A stretch of DNA of 33,560 nucleotides, from contig CADCTD010000177.1 of the NCBI GenBank assembly GCA_902805545.1, positions 1 to 33,560 of the forward strand. The letters run 5' to 3'. The notes below the pieces were generated by a model. It did no database searches. It was not told the DNA's origin and saw only the letters and a program-made list of their open reading frames with translations. This document shows positions 23,511 to 32,061 of this stretch, piece by piece. Both the position numbers and the translations under genes were made by a program. The stretch is from an uncultured Craurococcus sp. (GTDB lineage Bacteria > Pseudomonadota > Alphaproteobacteria > Acetobacterales > Acetobacteraceae). Position 1 is the stretch's first letter, and every line of letters starts with the position of its first letter.

Positions 23511-24613
23511 CAGCCCTCCGGCAGGTCGACCAGCTCGCGCCGCCGCGCCGCCTCGCGCGTCGCCCCGGTGAGCGCGGCGCGCAGCGGCTGGTTCGTCGCC
23601 GGCGGATAGGTCGCCAGCGCCCCGTATTCCCGCCCGTAGCGCTCCGACGGCCAGGCGATGCGCCCCGCCTCGTCGTAGAGCGGGTTGCGCCGCAGCCCGG
23701 CACCCTCCGGCGGCAGGGCGAGCAGCCCGCTCACCGCCCGTGCGGCCTGCAGCCCCGGCCCCTCGGCGGCGGCGAAGGCCTCGACGCCCCGCAGCACCTC
23801 CACCGCGGCCCGCCGCGGCGCCCGCGCCCCGGCCAGCGCCCGCGTCAGTTCCGCATCCTCGTAGAGCGCGGCCTCCGGCAGCAGCGCCGCCATCTCCCCG
23901 GCGGAAAGCGCGGCACCGGCCGAGAGGTTGGGCCAGTCGCGGTTGTGGACATGGCCGATCAGCAGCAGCCCGCGCCTCGGATCGCGCAGGCCGCGCAGCG
24001 CGGCGAGGATCGGCCCCTTCGGCTCGAGGAAGTAGAAGGCGTCATGGCAGGCGACGAGGTCGAAGGACCCCAGCACCGGCCACTCCTGCGCCGCGTCGAG
24101 GCAGATCAGCCGTGCCTCCGGCACCACCCAGTGCCGCGCCACCCAGAGCTTGGCGAAGACCACGTCGGCCCCCGTCACCGCCACCCCGCGCCGCGCCAGC
24201 TCGCGCAGGTGGTGGCCGATGCCGCAGGCCAGCTCGAAGGCGCGCCCCGGCGCGTTCCAGTGCGCCTCGGCGAGCGCCAGCCCGGCGAGGAAGGTCGGGT
24301 CCGTCCAGCGATGCGCGAAATAGTCGGCAACGGGCCCCCAGGCCAGCAGCCGCATCGCCTCGCGCAGGCTAAGCCCCTGGCGCTCGCGCACCAGCTGCCG
24401 CAGTGCCGCTGTCTCCGCCTGCGGCCCGCGCCACCAATCGTCCTGGTCGGCGAGCAGCAGCACAAGCGCCGCCTCGCCCTCGCCCGCATCGAGATGCCCA
24501 AGCGCCGCCTCGGCCAGCTCCCGCCGGCCCGCGCGCAGGAAGGGAATGCCATCCACCACCGGCCAGCGCAGCCCCACCGGATCCCGCACCGAATGGGCGG
24601 TATCGGCAATCAT
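23507..24613 (-). CDS. SAM-dependent methyltransferase with Trm112-like N-terminus
   Basis: The 368-residue protein has an N-terminal stretch LRWPVVDGIPFLRAG (about 15-29) that resembles the end of Trm112/YbaR zinc-ribbon domains but lacks their cysteines. A class I methyltransferase domain follows with motif I FELACGIGHHLREL (126-139), an acidic residue after strand 2 (VTGADVV), and FDLVACHDAFYF (184-195). The C-terminal 100 residues are unassigned. Its ATG overlaps the HD gene stop by 4 bases. The frame continues upstream past the ATG, but that region is antisense-like shadow of the HD gene. The methyl acceptor is unknown; O- or N-methylation of the operon's product is plausible. Confidence 0.85.
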   Translation of the reverse strand: MIADTAHSVRDPVGLRWPVVDGIPFLRAGRRELAEAALGHLDAGEGEAALVLLLADQDDWWRGPQAETAALRQLVRERQGLSLREAMRLLAWGPVADYFAHRWTDPTFLAGLALAEAHWNAPGRAFELACGIGHHLRELARRGVAVTGADVVFAKLWVARHWVVPEARLICLDAAQEWPVLGSFDLVACHDAFYFLEPKGPILAALRGLRDPRRGLLLIGHVHNRDWPNLSAGAALSAGEMAALLPEAALYEDAELTRALAGARAPRRAAVEVLRGVEAFAAAEGPGLQAARAVSGLLALPPEGAGLRRNPLYDEAGRIAWPSERYGREYGALATYPPATNQPLRAALTGATREAARRRELVDLPEGW

Positions 24614-25530
24614 GCGGCGAGGCCCATCCGCGCCAGCACCGCATCCTGGAAGGGCTTCACCGGCCCGGCATGGACCAGCTCCATCTCGCGCAGCACGAAG
24701 CCCATGCTGGTGCCTGCCGCGCGCAGCTGGCTCTCCACCTGCAGCACGCGGTCGAGCGTGTCGGCGGCGTGGAAGGCGCGGCCCTCCGGCGTCCCGGCAT
24801 CCGGCAGGATGCGGCAGGCCGCCTCCACCGCGGCGCGCAGCCCCGGCTCCAGCTCGCCGAGCGCCGTCTCCGTCGCCCGCGCCATGGCCGGCGCCAGCCA
24901 CTCGCCGAGCGCCATCTCCCCGGCGAAGCCGGAATCCGGCATCAGCGCATTGTGCAGGTGATGCGCCAGCCCGGCGAGGAAGACCGTCTCCGGCCGCGCC
25001 CCCCAGACCGGCGCCAGCACGACGCCGAAGAGCGCGACGAGTGCGCAATGCTCCGCATGGCTCTCCGGCGGATCGAGGATCAGCCGACCGCGCCCCGGGG
25101 CGGTCGCCCCGGCCCGCGGCTGCGCCGCGAGCTGCCCGACGAAGCCCGGCACCGCACCCGCCGGCAACATCTCAGGCCCCTCCAGCAGCCAGGCGCGCAA
25201 TGCGGGATCGAGCGGCCCGGCCGCCTCCGCGACGGTCGCCCGCACGATGCCGCGTGCCGCATCTGCCGGCAGGCCGAGTTGGTCGAGCAGCGCCGCGTCG
25301 AGATCGCCGAGCACCGTCGCCGCCAGCGCCTGCCGCAGGGAGTGCCGCGCCACCTCGGCAGGATGCGCGCCCGCCACCAGCGCCGCCCAGGCCCCGGCGA
25401 AGAGCCGCTCGGCGATGGAGCCTGCCCGCGCCGCGGAGCGGATCCGCTTCAGGTCCTCGAGGCTTCGCAGCAGCGGCATGAGCGCGGGCGGTGCGCGCCC
25501 ACCCTCCGCCTCCGGCGCAGCAAGGCTCAT
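24610..25530 (-). CDS. HD-domain protein with variant metal motif
   Basis: The 306-residue protein has a helical N-terminal half (about 1-150) and an HD-type half. Candidate metal ligands are H158 and H161 (ESHAEHC), the LAHHLHNA motif at 188-195 where an HD pair would be expected, and FHAADTLDRVLQ at 253-264 (H254, D260), which matches the last HD motif well. HD proteins are usually phosphohydrolases; some (MIOX, PhnZ) are di-iron oxygenases. Next to inositol-3-phosphate synthase it could remove the phosphate or oxidise the cyclitol. Both are guesses. ATGA overlap with ino1 and with the methyltransferase. Confidence 0.75.
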   Translation of the reverse strand: MSLAAPEAEGGRAPPALMPLLRSLEDLKRIRSAARAGSIAERLFAGAWAALVAGAHPAEVARHSLRQALAATVLGDLDAALLDQLGLPADAARGIVRATVAEAAGPLDPALRAWLLEGPEMLPAGAVPGFVGQLAAQPRAGATAPGRGRLILDPPESHAEHCALVALFGVVLAPVWGARPETVFLAGLAHHLHNALMPDSGFAGEMALGEWLAPAMARATETALGELEPGLRAAVEAACRILPDAGTPEGRAFHAADTLDRVLQVESQLRAAGTSMGFVLREMELVHAGPVKPFQDAVLARMGLAA

Positions 25531-26726
25531 CGGCCAGCCTTGCCCTCGAGCCAGTCGGTGAGCATCCGCTCCTGCACATGGAAGGCGTGCTCCGGCGCCC
25601 GCCGCCCCGCCGTCATCGGCGCCTTGAAGAAGAGCGAGAGCTGCTCCTGCGGCCCCCGCTCGCCGCGCTGCCGCGCGAGGTCGAGCACGCGGGCGATCTC
25701 CAGCACCAGCGGCGCCGCCAGCACGCTGTCCTTGCAGAGGAAGTTGACCTTGATCTGCATCTTGTGGCCGAGGAAGCCGCTGACGTCGATGTTGTCCCAG
25801 GCCTCCTTGTCGTCGCCGCGCGGCCGGTAGTAGCGGATGTCGACGATGTGGTCCTCGACCTTGTAGCCGAGGATGCTGTCGAGCACGCTGCCCTTGGTGC
25901 CGAGCTTGGACTTCAGGCTGTCCGGGTCCTCGAGCGCCTGGCCGTCGCGGTTGCCGAGGATGTTCGTGGAGAACCAGCCATCGACATGCAGCGCGCGGGC
26001 GCGGAAGGCCGGCGCCAGCACGGTCTTCATCAGCGTCTGCCCCGTCTTGCCGTCCTTGCCGGCGAGCGGCACGCCGCGCCGCTCGGCAAGCTCCATCAGG
26101 CCGGGGATGTCGGCGGCGACGGAGGGGGTGAAATTGCCGTAGCCGACGCCCGCCTCGATCGCCGCCGCGGCATAGAGCATGGCCGGGCCGATGTCGGGGT
26201 CGTCGCGGTCGAGCGCGCGCTGGAAGCCGTCGGCCGTGCTCAGCGCCTCGCCCTCGATGGGGGTGCGCTCGGTCGAGGCGAGGTTGATCATCACCACGTC
26301 GTCGAGGTCGTTCGCGGTCTTGAACTGCTGGATGTCGCTGATGATGGCGTCGATCGCCGCGCGATGGCCGCGCATCTCGCGCATGTTGCTGCCGCCGATC
26401 CGCCGGCAGAAGGCGCTGCTGGCGACCGCGGCCCAGGGCTTGATGCGCGAGAGCGCATCCTCGGTCTCCACGAGCTGGTTGTCGTTCAGGACGTGGTGCT
26501 CGGCCGCCGCGGCGGCAAGGCTCTGGCCGTTGACGTCCCAGCCGCCGAAGACGAGGTCCTCATAGCCGGCGAGGCCGGGGACGGCGATGTCGGCGAGCGG
26601 CAGGCCGGTCATCTGGTTCGCGCCGCGGCGCATCAGCTCGACCCCGGCGACGGCGGTGGTCGCCACTGCGCCACCCATCCCCACTACCGCCACTCCGACG
26701 CGACGACGCCTCGACCCATTCACCAT
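25527..26726 (-). CDS. ino1: Inositol-3-phosphate synthase
   Basis: The 399-residue enzyme converts glucose 6-phosphate to 1D-myo-inositol 3-phosphate using tightly bound NAD. The NAD motif is VGMGGAVATT at 15-24; the conserved catalytic block LAGKDGKTGQT with its lysines, then GWFSTNILGNRDG and SVLDSILGY, is clear. It is the first gene of the eleven-gene run, with an AGGGA site about 9 bases before the ATG and an AT-rich gap upstream. In proteobacteria this enzyme is uncommon and tends to serve a dedicated product such as an inositol lipid, osmolyte or secondary metabolite. Its place at the operon head suggests it feeds the pathway. Confidence 0.94.
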   Translation of the reverse strand: MVNGSRRRRVGVAVVGMGGAVATTAVAGVELMRRGANQMTGLPLADIAVPGLAGYEDLVFGGWDVNGQSLAAAAAEHHVLNDNQLVETEDALSRIKPWAAVASSAFCRRIGGSNMREMRGHRAAIDAIISDIQQFKTANDLDDVVMINLASTERTPIEGEALSTADGFQRALDRDDPDIGPAMLYAAAAIEAGVGYGNFTPSVAADIPGLMELAERRGVPLAGKDGKTGQTLMKTVLAPAFRARALHVDGWFSTNILGNRDGQALEDPDSLKSKLGTKGSVLDSILGYKVEDHIVDIRYYRPRGDDKEAWDNIDVSGFLGHKMQIKVNFLCKDSVLAAPLVLEIARVLDLARQRGERGPQEQLSLFFKAPMTAGRRAPEHAFHVQERMLTDWLEGKAGR

Positions 26727-26886
26727 AGCGATTCATCCCTGAACTCGTCCGACCACATCAGGGCTCGGTCAGATTCCACCAGGGAAAGCCCGTATCACGT
26801 ATACTGGAGGACTAAAGTAGTTCTTATGCGTGGCAAAAAGATCGATTCCGCAAGATCACGATACGACAATGCTAACGATGGCATTA
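26727..26886 (-). promoter_or_regulatory. AT-rich upstream region, probable promoter of the ino1 operon
   Basis: This 160-base gap separates the MFS stop from the ino1 start and is clearly AT-richer than anything nearby, especially 26800-26886. It contains a repeated motif, ATCACGTATAC at 26794-26804 and ATCACGATAC at 26855-26864, which could be an operator pair about 60 bases apart. TTGCCA and TACTTT elements occur on the minus strand but are not at ideal sigma-70 spacing, so I do not define boxes. No T-rich terminator for the MFS gene is obvious. Confidence 0.4.
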
Positions 26887-28164
26887 CTACCGCCTGTGTT
26901 GGCCCAGTGCCCGGCCGGCCGCGGCGGCGCAGAGGGCGAAGACCACCGCCCCGCCGAGCGCTATCTGCCAGGAGGCCAGCACCGCCCCGATCCGCCCGGA
27001 GGCGGCCGCGCCGAGGATGCCCCCGCCATTCAGCGAGGCCATGACGAAGGCGAATTGCGTCGCCGCCCCTCCACCCCGGATCGCCAGCATCACCGCCGGC
27101 GCGAGGGAGACGAAGACCAGCGCCGGCACGATGCTCGAGAGCGCCATGGCCAGCCCCTCCGTCAGGTAGCCGCGCGGCCCGAGCAGCAGCATCGCCGTGA
27201 CGACATAGGCGGCGGCGCAGGCGGCGAGCAGCAGGCGCAGCGCATGCTGCGGCCCCACCCGGTCCAGCCACAGCCCGATCGAGAAGGCGCCGATGGTGCC
27301 GCTCGCCAGCGTCAGCCCGCCCTGGAGATGCGAGAGGCTCGTCGCCTCCCACCGCCCCGTCGCCACCAGCTCCAGCCCGAAATAGACGCCGAAGGCGGTG
27401 GTGGCGAATTCCTCCGCGACGCAGATGGCCAGCAGGATGAGCATCTCCGGCCGCCGCCCGAAGGCCAGCAGCTCCTGCAGGACGGCGCGGTAGGAGGCGT
27501 CCGTGGCCCCGCGCCCGCCGCGCCGCCGCAGGGAGAACAGCGCATCCCCCGCCTCCTCCCGCACCAGCGCCGGAACCGCGGCCACCGCCAGGCCGAGCAG
27601 CAGCAGCAGGTGCTCCGCCACCGCCAGCCCATGCGCCGCGACCAGCGAGGCGAAGAGGGCCGCGCCGAGCGCCATCCCGCTCACGAAGCCGGCCCGCGTC
27701 AGCGCCGTCACCTCGCCCAGGCGGTCGGGCGGGACCCGGTCGATGATCAGCGCGTCGACCGCCGTGTCGGCCAGCGCCGCGAAGGCATTGTGCGCCAGCA
27801 GGACCAGGCCGATCCCCGCCAGCGCCTCCGGCCCGGTCCCCGCCAGCGGCAGGCAAGCGAGGGAGACCAGGGCGCCGGCCAGCCCGGCCAGGATCCAGGC
27901 GCGGCGCCGTCCCATGCGGAAGCTGCCGTGGCGGTCGACCAGCGGGCCCCAGAGCGGCTGCAGCACCCAGGGCAGCCCCATCGCCGCCATGGTCGCGCCG
28001 ATGGCCTCCGGCGCCGCCCCCGCCGCGGCCAGGTGGTTGGGCACCGCCGTCAGCGCGAAGCCCGCCACCAGCCCCTGATAGCCGTAGAGCGCGAGGACCG
28101 TCAGCCGCCGCCACGCCGGGTGGGAGAAGAGCAGGCTGGTCAGACGGACGGTTTCCTTCGCCAA
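26887..28164 (-). CDS. MFS transporter (AmpG-like)
   Basis: The 425-residue inner-membrane protein has about twelve hydrophobic segments. It shows the loop 2-3 pattern GPLVDRHGSFRMGRRRAW of the AmpG-type MFS group and a repeat of it in the second half (GLWLDRVGPQHALRL). AmpG relatives import muropeptides, but many of these proteins have other substrates. It starts at TTG (28164) with no strong Shine-Dalgarno. It lies directly upstream of the ino1 operon on the same strand, 160 bases away, so it may carry the pathway's product or a precursor. That link rests on position only. Confidence 0.85.
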   Translation of the reverse strand: MAKETVRLTSLLFSHPAWRRLTVLALYGYQGLVAGFALTAVPNHLAAAGAAPEAIGATMAAMGLPWVLQPLWGPLVDRHGSFRMGRRRAWILAGLAGALVSLACLPLAGTGPEALAGIGLVLLAHNAFAALADTAVDALIIDRVPPDRLGEVTALTRAGFVSGMALGAALFASLVAAHGLAVAEHLLLLLGLAVAAVPALVREEAGDALFSLRRRGGRGATDASYRAVLQELLAFGRRPEMLILLAICVAEEFATTAFGVYFGLELVATGRWEATSLSHLQGGLTLASGTIGAFSIGLWLDRVGPQHALRLLLAACAAAYVVTAMLLLGPRGYLTEGLAMALSSIVPALVFVSLAPAVMLAIRGGGAATQFAFVMASLNGGGILGAAASGRIGAVLASWQIALGGAVVFALCAAAAGRALGQHRR

Positions 28165-28447
28165 GCTGGGGGACTATGGGCCAGCCGCCGCCGCTGTCGC
28201 CCGGCTCTCGCCATATCGTGAGCGGCGCGGGGCTGCCGGCGATGCCTGATTGCATCCCCGGGAGAGTCCCTGTATCCCGCCCCGACCGTTCCCAGGACGG
28301 CCCGGCAGAGGGGTTGAGGCTCGAAGGTCCCATGCATGTCCGGCCCGAAGCGGCCCGCGCCCGGCGGCCGGCCGTAAGAATCCGGCAGGCTTATCCGGGC
28401 AACAAGGCGGCCTCCCTTTGCCGTTATCGTAAGGATTAGCCGCGATC
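28165..28447. promoter_or_regulatory. Divergent intergenic region between the MFS gene and murA
   Basis: These 283 bases should hold promoters for both directions. The last 70 before murA are less GC-rich (around GGCTTATCC and GCCGTTATCGTAAGGATTAG), and AAGGA stands 12 bases before the murA ATG. Short open frames here have poor codon use and no recognisable product. No RNA structure was recognised. Confidence 0.35.
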
Positions 28448-29707
28448 ATGGACCGCATCCGCATCCGCGGCGGCCAGCCGCTCCAGGGCAGCATCCCCAT
28501 CAGCGGCGCCAAGAACGCCACCCTGCCGCTGATGGCCGCAGGCCTCCTCGCCAGCGGCCCCGTGGTGCTGCGCAACGCCCCCGACCTCGCCGACATCGCC
28601 ACCATGCGCGCCCTGCTGATCCAGCACGGCCTGACCGTCGAGCATGACCGCGAGGCCCGCACCCTCACCCTCGCCGGCGAAGCCTCCCATCTCGAGGCGC
28701 CCTACGACCTGGTGCGGAAGATGCGCGCCTCCGTCCTCGTGCTCGGCCCGATCGTCGCCCGCCACGGCCGCGCCCGCGTCTCGCTGCCCGGCGGCTGCTC
28801 CATCGGCACCCGCCCGGTGGACCTGCACCTGAAGGGGCTGGAGGCGATGGGCGCCACCATCACCCTCGATGCCGGCTATATCGAGGCGGAGGCGCCGCAG
28901 GGGCTGAAGGGCGCCCGCATCATCTTCCCCGTCGTCTCGGTCGGCGCCACCGAGAACCTGCTGATGGCCGCCTGCCTCGCCGATGGCGAGACGGAGCTGG
29001 TCAACGCCGCCCGCGAGCCGGAGATCGAGGACCTCGCCCGCTGCCTGGTCGCCATGGGCGCCGAGATCGAGGGCATCGGCACCGACCGGCTGCATGTGGT
29101 CGGCCGCCGCAGCCTCGGCGGCGCGGTGCACGACATCGTGCCGGACCGGATCGAGGCCGGCACCTATGCCTGCGCCGCGGCCATCACCGGCGGCTCGGTC
29201 CTGCTCGAGGGCGCGCGGGCCGAGCATCTCGGCTCCGTCGCCCGCACCCTGCGCGAGGCCGGCGTGGCGGTGGAGCCGGAGGGCGATGCGCTCCGCATCT
29301 CCCGCCTCAACGGGCTGCACGGCGTCGACGTGATGACGGAGCCCTTCCCCGGCTTCGCCACCGACATGCAGGCGCAGTTCATGGCGCTGATGGCCGTCGC
29401 CGAGGGCGCCTCGATGATCACCGAGACGATCTTCGAGAACCGCTTCATGCACGTGCCGGAGCTGAACCGCATGGGCGCCCGCATCAACGCCCATGGCGCC
29501 TCGGCCATCGTCCGCGGCGTGCCGAAGCTGTCTGGCGCGCCGGTGATGGCGACCGACCTGCGCGCCTCCGTCTCCCTCATCCTCGCCGGGCTGGCGGCGG
29601 AGGGGGAGACCATCGTCAACCGCGTCTATCACCTCGACCGCGGCTATGAGCGGGTGGAACAGAAGCTCGCCGCCGTCGGGGCCGATATTGAACGGCTTCC
29701 GGGCTGA
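28448..29707 (+). CDS. murA: UDP-N-acetylglucosamine 1-carboxyvinyltransferase
   Basis: The 419-residue enzyme performs the first committed step of peptidoglycan synthesis, adding enolpyruvate from PEP to UDP-GlcNAc. Length is exactly that of the family. Visible are [11 protein letters not shown] (K22, N23) for substrate binding and the active-site cysteine C117 in [15 protein letters not shown], the target of fosfomycin. Further family stretches are [10 protein letters not shown] and DRIEAGTY. It starts a run of six essential or housekeeping genes on the plus strand, 5 bases before hisG. Confidence 0.98.
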   Translation: MDRIRIRGGQPLQGSIPISGAKNATLPLMAAGLLASGPVVLRNAPDLADIATMRALLIQHGLTVEHDREARTLTLAGEASHLEAPYDLVRKMRASVLVLGPIVARHGRARVSLPGGCSIGTRPVDLHLKGLEAMGATITLDAGYIEAEAPQGLKGARIIFPVVSVGATENLLMAACLADGETELVNAAREPEIEDLARCLVAMGAEIEGIGTDRLHVVGRRSLGGAVHDIVPDRIEAGTYACAAAITGGSVLLEGARAEHLGSVARTLREAGVAVEPEGDALRISRLNGLHGVDVMTEPFPGFATDMQAQFMALMAVAEGASMITETIFENRFMHVPELNRMGARINAHGASAIVRGVPKLSGAPVMATDLRASVSLILAGLAAEGETIVNRVYHLDRGYERVEQKLAAVGADIERLPG

Positions 29708-29712
29708 GCTGC

Positions 29713-30405
29713 ATGGACCTTCCGAGCTCCGATCCAGAGACCGCCAGGGCGATGGGCACCAGCCCCATCATCCTCGCCCTGCCGAAGGGCCGCATCCTCG
29801 CGGAGCTCGGCCCGGTGCTGGCCCGCGCCGGCATCCAGCCCGCGGCGGACTACACGGACGAGGACAGCCGGCGCCTCCGCTTCGAGACCAGCGACCCGAG
29901 CCTCGACGTGGTGCGCGTCCGCCCCTTCGACGTCGCCACCTTCGTCGCCCATGGCGCGGCGCAGATCGGCATCTGCGGCGCCGACGTGCTGATGGAATTC
30001 GACTACCCGGAGATCTACGCCCCGCTCGACCTCGGCATCGGCCGCTGCCGCATCAGCGTGGCCGAGCCCGCCGCGACGGCCGGCCAGGACGATCCGAGCC
30101 GCTGGTCCCGCATCGCCGTCGCCAGCAAGTACCCCAATGTCGCCGGGCGCCACTATGCGGCGCGCGGCATCCAGGCCGAGATCGTCCACCTGAACGGCGC
30201 GATGGAGCTGGCCCCCTCGCTCGGCCTCGCCCGCGTCATCGTGGACCTGGTGCAGACCGGCAGCACGCTGAAGGCCAACGGGCTGATCGAGACGGAGGTG
30301 ATCGCCCACGTCACCTCCCGCCTCATCGTCAACCGCACGGCGCTGAAGACCATGCCGGAGCGCATCGGCGCCTGGATCGCCCGCTTCCGCGCGGCGCTCG
30401 CCTGA
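29713..30405 (+). CDS. hisG: ATP phosphoribosyltransferase (short form HisG)
   Basis: The 230-residue enzyme catalyses the first step of histidine synthesis, joining ATP and PRPP. ALPKGRIL near the N-terminus, CGADVLMEF, and the PRPP-loop region VDLVQTGSTLKANGL are diagnostic. The C-terminal regulatory domain of long HisG is absent, so it is the short form, which in other bacteria works with HisZ; hisZ is not in this window. ATG at 29713 gives 13 extra residues compared with ATG at 29752; the latter lies nearer the conserved start and may be the real one. Its TGA shares a base with the hisD ATG. Confidence 0.95.
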   Translation: MDLPSSDPETARAMGTSPIILALPKGRILAELGPVLARAGIQPAADYTDEDSRRLRFETSDPSLDVVRVRPFDVATFVAHGAAQIGICGADVLMEFDYPEIYAPLDLGIGRCRISVAEPAATAGQDDPSRWSRIAVASKYPNVAGRHYAARGIQAEIVHLNGAMELAPSLGLARVIVDLVQTGSTLKANGLIETEVIAHVTSRLIVNRTALKTMPERIGAWIARFRAALA

Positions 30406-31694
30406 TGCTCCGCCTCGACACCAGCGCGCCGGAGTTCGAGACCGGCTTCGCCGCCCTGCTCGACATGGCGCGCGAGACCACGGCCCAGGTCGACGACGCC
30501 GTCGCGGGCATCATCGCCGAGGTCCGGGCCGGGGGCGATGCCGCCCTGCTCCGGCTGACCACCCGCTTCGACGGCTGGGCGCCGATCGATGCCGGGGCGC
30601 TGCGCGTCACCGCCGCGGAGATCGAGGCGGCGACCGCCGGCATCCCGGCCGGGCTGCTCGCCGCCCTCGACCTTGCCGCCGAGCGGATCGAGCGCTTCCA
30701 TGCCGCCCAGCGCCCCGCCGACCTCGAACTGCCGGACCCGGCGGGGCTGACGCTCGGCATGCGCTGGACGCCGCTCGACGCGGTCGGCCTTTATGTGCCG
30801 GGCGGCAAGGCGGCCTATCCCTCCTCCGTGCTGATGAATGCGCTGCCCGCCCGCGTCGCCGGCGTCCCGCGCATCGCCATGGTGGTGCCGACGCCGGGCG
30901 GGCAGCTCAACCCGCTGGTGCTGGCCGCGGCGCGGCGGGCGGGCGTCAGCGAGATCTACCGCCTCGGCGGCGCGCAGGCGGTGGCGGCGCTGGCCCATGG
31001 CACCGCCTCCATCGCCGCGGTCGACCGCATCGTCGGCCCCGGCAATGCCTATGTGGCGGCGGCCAAGCGCCAGGTCTTCGGCCGGGTCGGCATCGATTCC
31101 ATCGCCGGCCCCTCCGAGGTGGTGGTGGTGGCCGACGCGTCGAACGACCCGCGCCTCGTCGCCATCGACCTGCTGGCCCAGGCCGAGCATGACGAGAGCG
31201 CCCAGGCCATCCTCATCACCGACGATGCGGGCTTCGCCGAGGCCGTCGCCGCCGCGGTGGAGGCGGAGCTGGAAACCCTGCCGCGCGGCGCCATCGCCGG
31301 CGAGAGCTGGCGCCGCCACGGCGCCACCATCCTGGTCCGCGACTGGGCCGAGGCGCAGGAGATCACCAACCGCCTCGCGCCCGAGCACCTGCAGGTGATG
31401 CTGCCCGACCCGCGCGGCTGGTTCGCCGGCATCCGCCATGCCGGCGCCGCCTTCCTCGGCCGCTGGTGCCCGGAGGCGCTCGGCGACTACGTCGCCGGCC
31501 CCAACCACGTCCTGCCGACCGGGCGGACGGCGCGCTTCGCCTCCGGCCTCTCGGTCTTCGACTTCCTGAAGCGCACCACCTGGGTGGAGGCGAGCGAGGC
31601 CGGCCTCGCCGCCATCGGCCCGGCCGCGGTGGCGCTGGCGGAGGCGGAAGGCCTGCAGGCCCACGGCCTCAGCGTTGCGCGCCGCCTGGGTTGA
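30405..31694 (+). CDS. hisD: Histidinol dehydrogenase
   Basis: The 429-residue zinc enzyme oxidises L-histidinol to L-histidine with NAD in the last two steps of histidine synthesis. Recognised stretches are [47 protein letters not shown] and the signature [17 protein letters not shown], followed by [16 protein letters not shown] with the Q/H metal-binding residues. The late PEHLQVM motif is intact. It overlaps hisG by one base (TGATG), so the two are translationally coupled. Confidence 0.97.
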   Translation: MLRLDTSAPEFETGFAALLDMARETTAQVDDAVAGIIAEVRAGGDAALLRLTTRFDGWAPIDAGALRVTAAEIEAATAGIPAGLLAALDLAAERIERFHAAQRPADLELPDPAGLTLGMRWTPLDAVGLYVPGGKAAYPSSVLMNALPARVAGVPRIAMVVPTPGGQLNPLVLAAARRAGVSEIYRLGGAQAVAALAHGTASIAAVDRIVGPGNAYVAAAKRQVFGRVGIDSIAGPSEVVVVADASNDPRLVAIDLLAQAEHDESAQAILITDDAGFAEAVAAAVEAELETLPRGAIAGESWRRHGATILVRDWAEAQEITNRLAPEHLQVMLPDPRGWFAGIRHAGAAFLGRWCPEALGDYVAGPNHVLPTGRTARFASGLSVFDFLKRTTWVEASEAGLAAIGPAAVALAEAEGLQAHGLSVARRLG

Positions 31695-31836
31695 CCCGGC
31701 CCCGGCCGACCATCATCTTGCCCCGGATAAGATAAGCGGTCGAAGTCAACCTCCCCCGTGCGTGCCCCAGGGCCTGACGCCGTCCGATCCGGACAGGGCG
31801 CGGCCCCGGCACGCCGTTCCAGTATGAAGGTTCCTG

Positions 31837-32055
31837 ATGTCAAAAGAGGACATGATCGAGTTCAGCGGCACCGTGCAGGAGTTGCTCCCCAATGCGATGT
31901 TCCGCGTGAAACTCGACAACGAGCACATGGTGCTGGCCCATACCAGCGGGAAGATGCGCAAGAACCGCATCCGCGTCCTCGCCGGGGACCGGGTGAATGT
32001 GGAGATGACGCCCTATGACCTGACCAAGGGCCGCATCACCTTCCGCTTCAAGTAA
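31837..32055 (+). CDS. infA: Translation initiation factor IF-1
   Basis: The 72-residue protein is a single OB-fold domain that binds the 30S A site during initiation. The sequence is typical throughout: [37 protein letters not shown] and [10 protein letters not shown] at the end. It is preceded by 142 non-coding bases after hisD, likely holding its own promoter, and is followed 6 bases later by maf. Confidence 0.98.
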   Translation: MSKEDMIEFSGTVQELLPNAMFRVKLDNEHMVLAHTSGKMRKNRIRVLAGDRVNVEMTPYDLTKGRITFRFK

Positions 32056-32061
32056 GGGCCG

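Noticed and set aside
14734..26726. Complete mycothiol or bacillithiol pathway
   Set aside because: No MshC-type cysteine ligase, MshD-type acetyltransferase or BshC is present, and YcaO, MBL, HD and methyltransferase genes are not part of those pathways. Only a partial parallel is claimed.
14734..26726. Inositol catabolism (iol) operon
   Set aside because: Ino1 is anabolic, and iolB, iolC, iolD and a dedicated inositol transporter are missing, although two families overlap with iol enzymes.
26826..27044. Small plus-strand ORF starting MRGKKIDSARSRYDNAND as a possible YcaO precursor peptide
   Set aside because: The GGAGG upstream is about 15 bases away, the frame runs antisense into the MFS gene and degrades to poly-arginine, and it is on the wrong strand for the operon.
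31695..31836. Promoter boxes for infA
   Set aside because: TTGCCC and GGATAAGATAAG occur but not at usable spacing; a promoter is likely, but I cannot place it.
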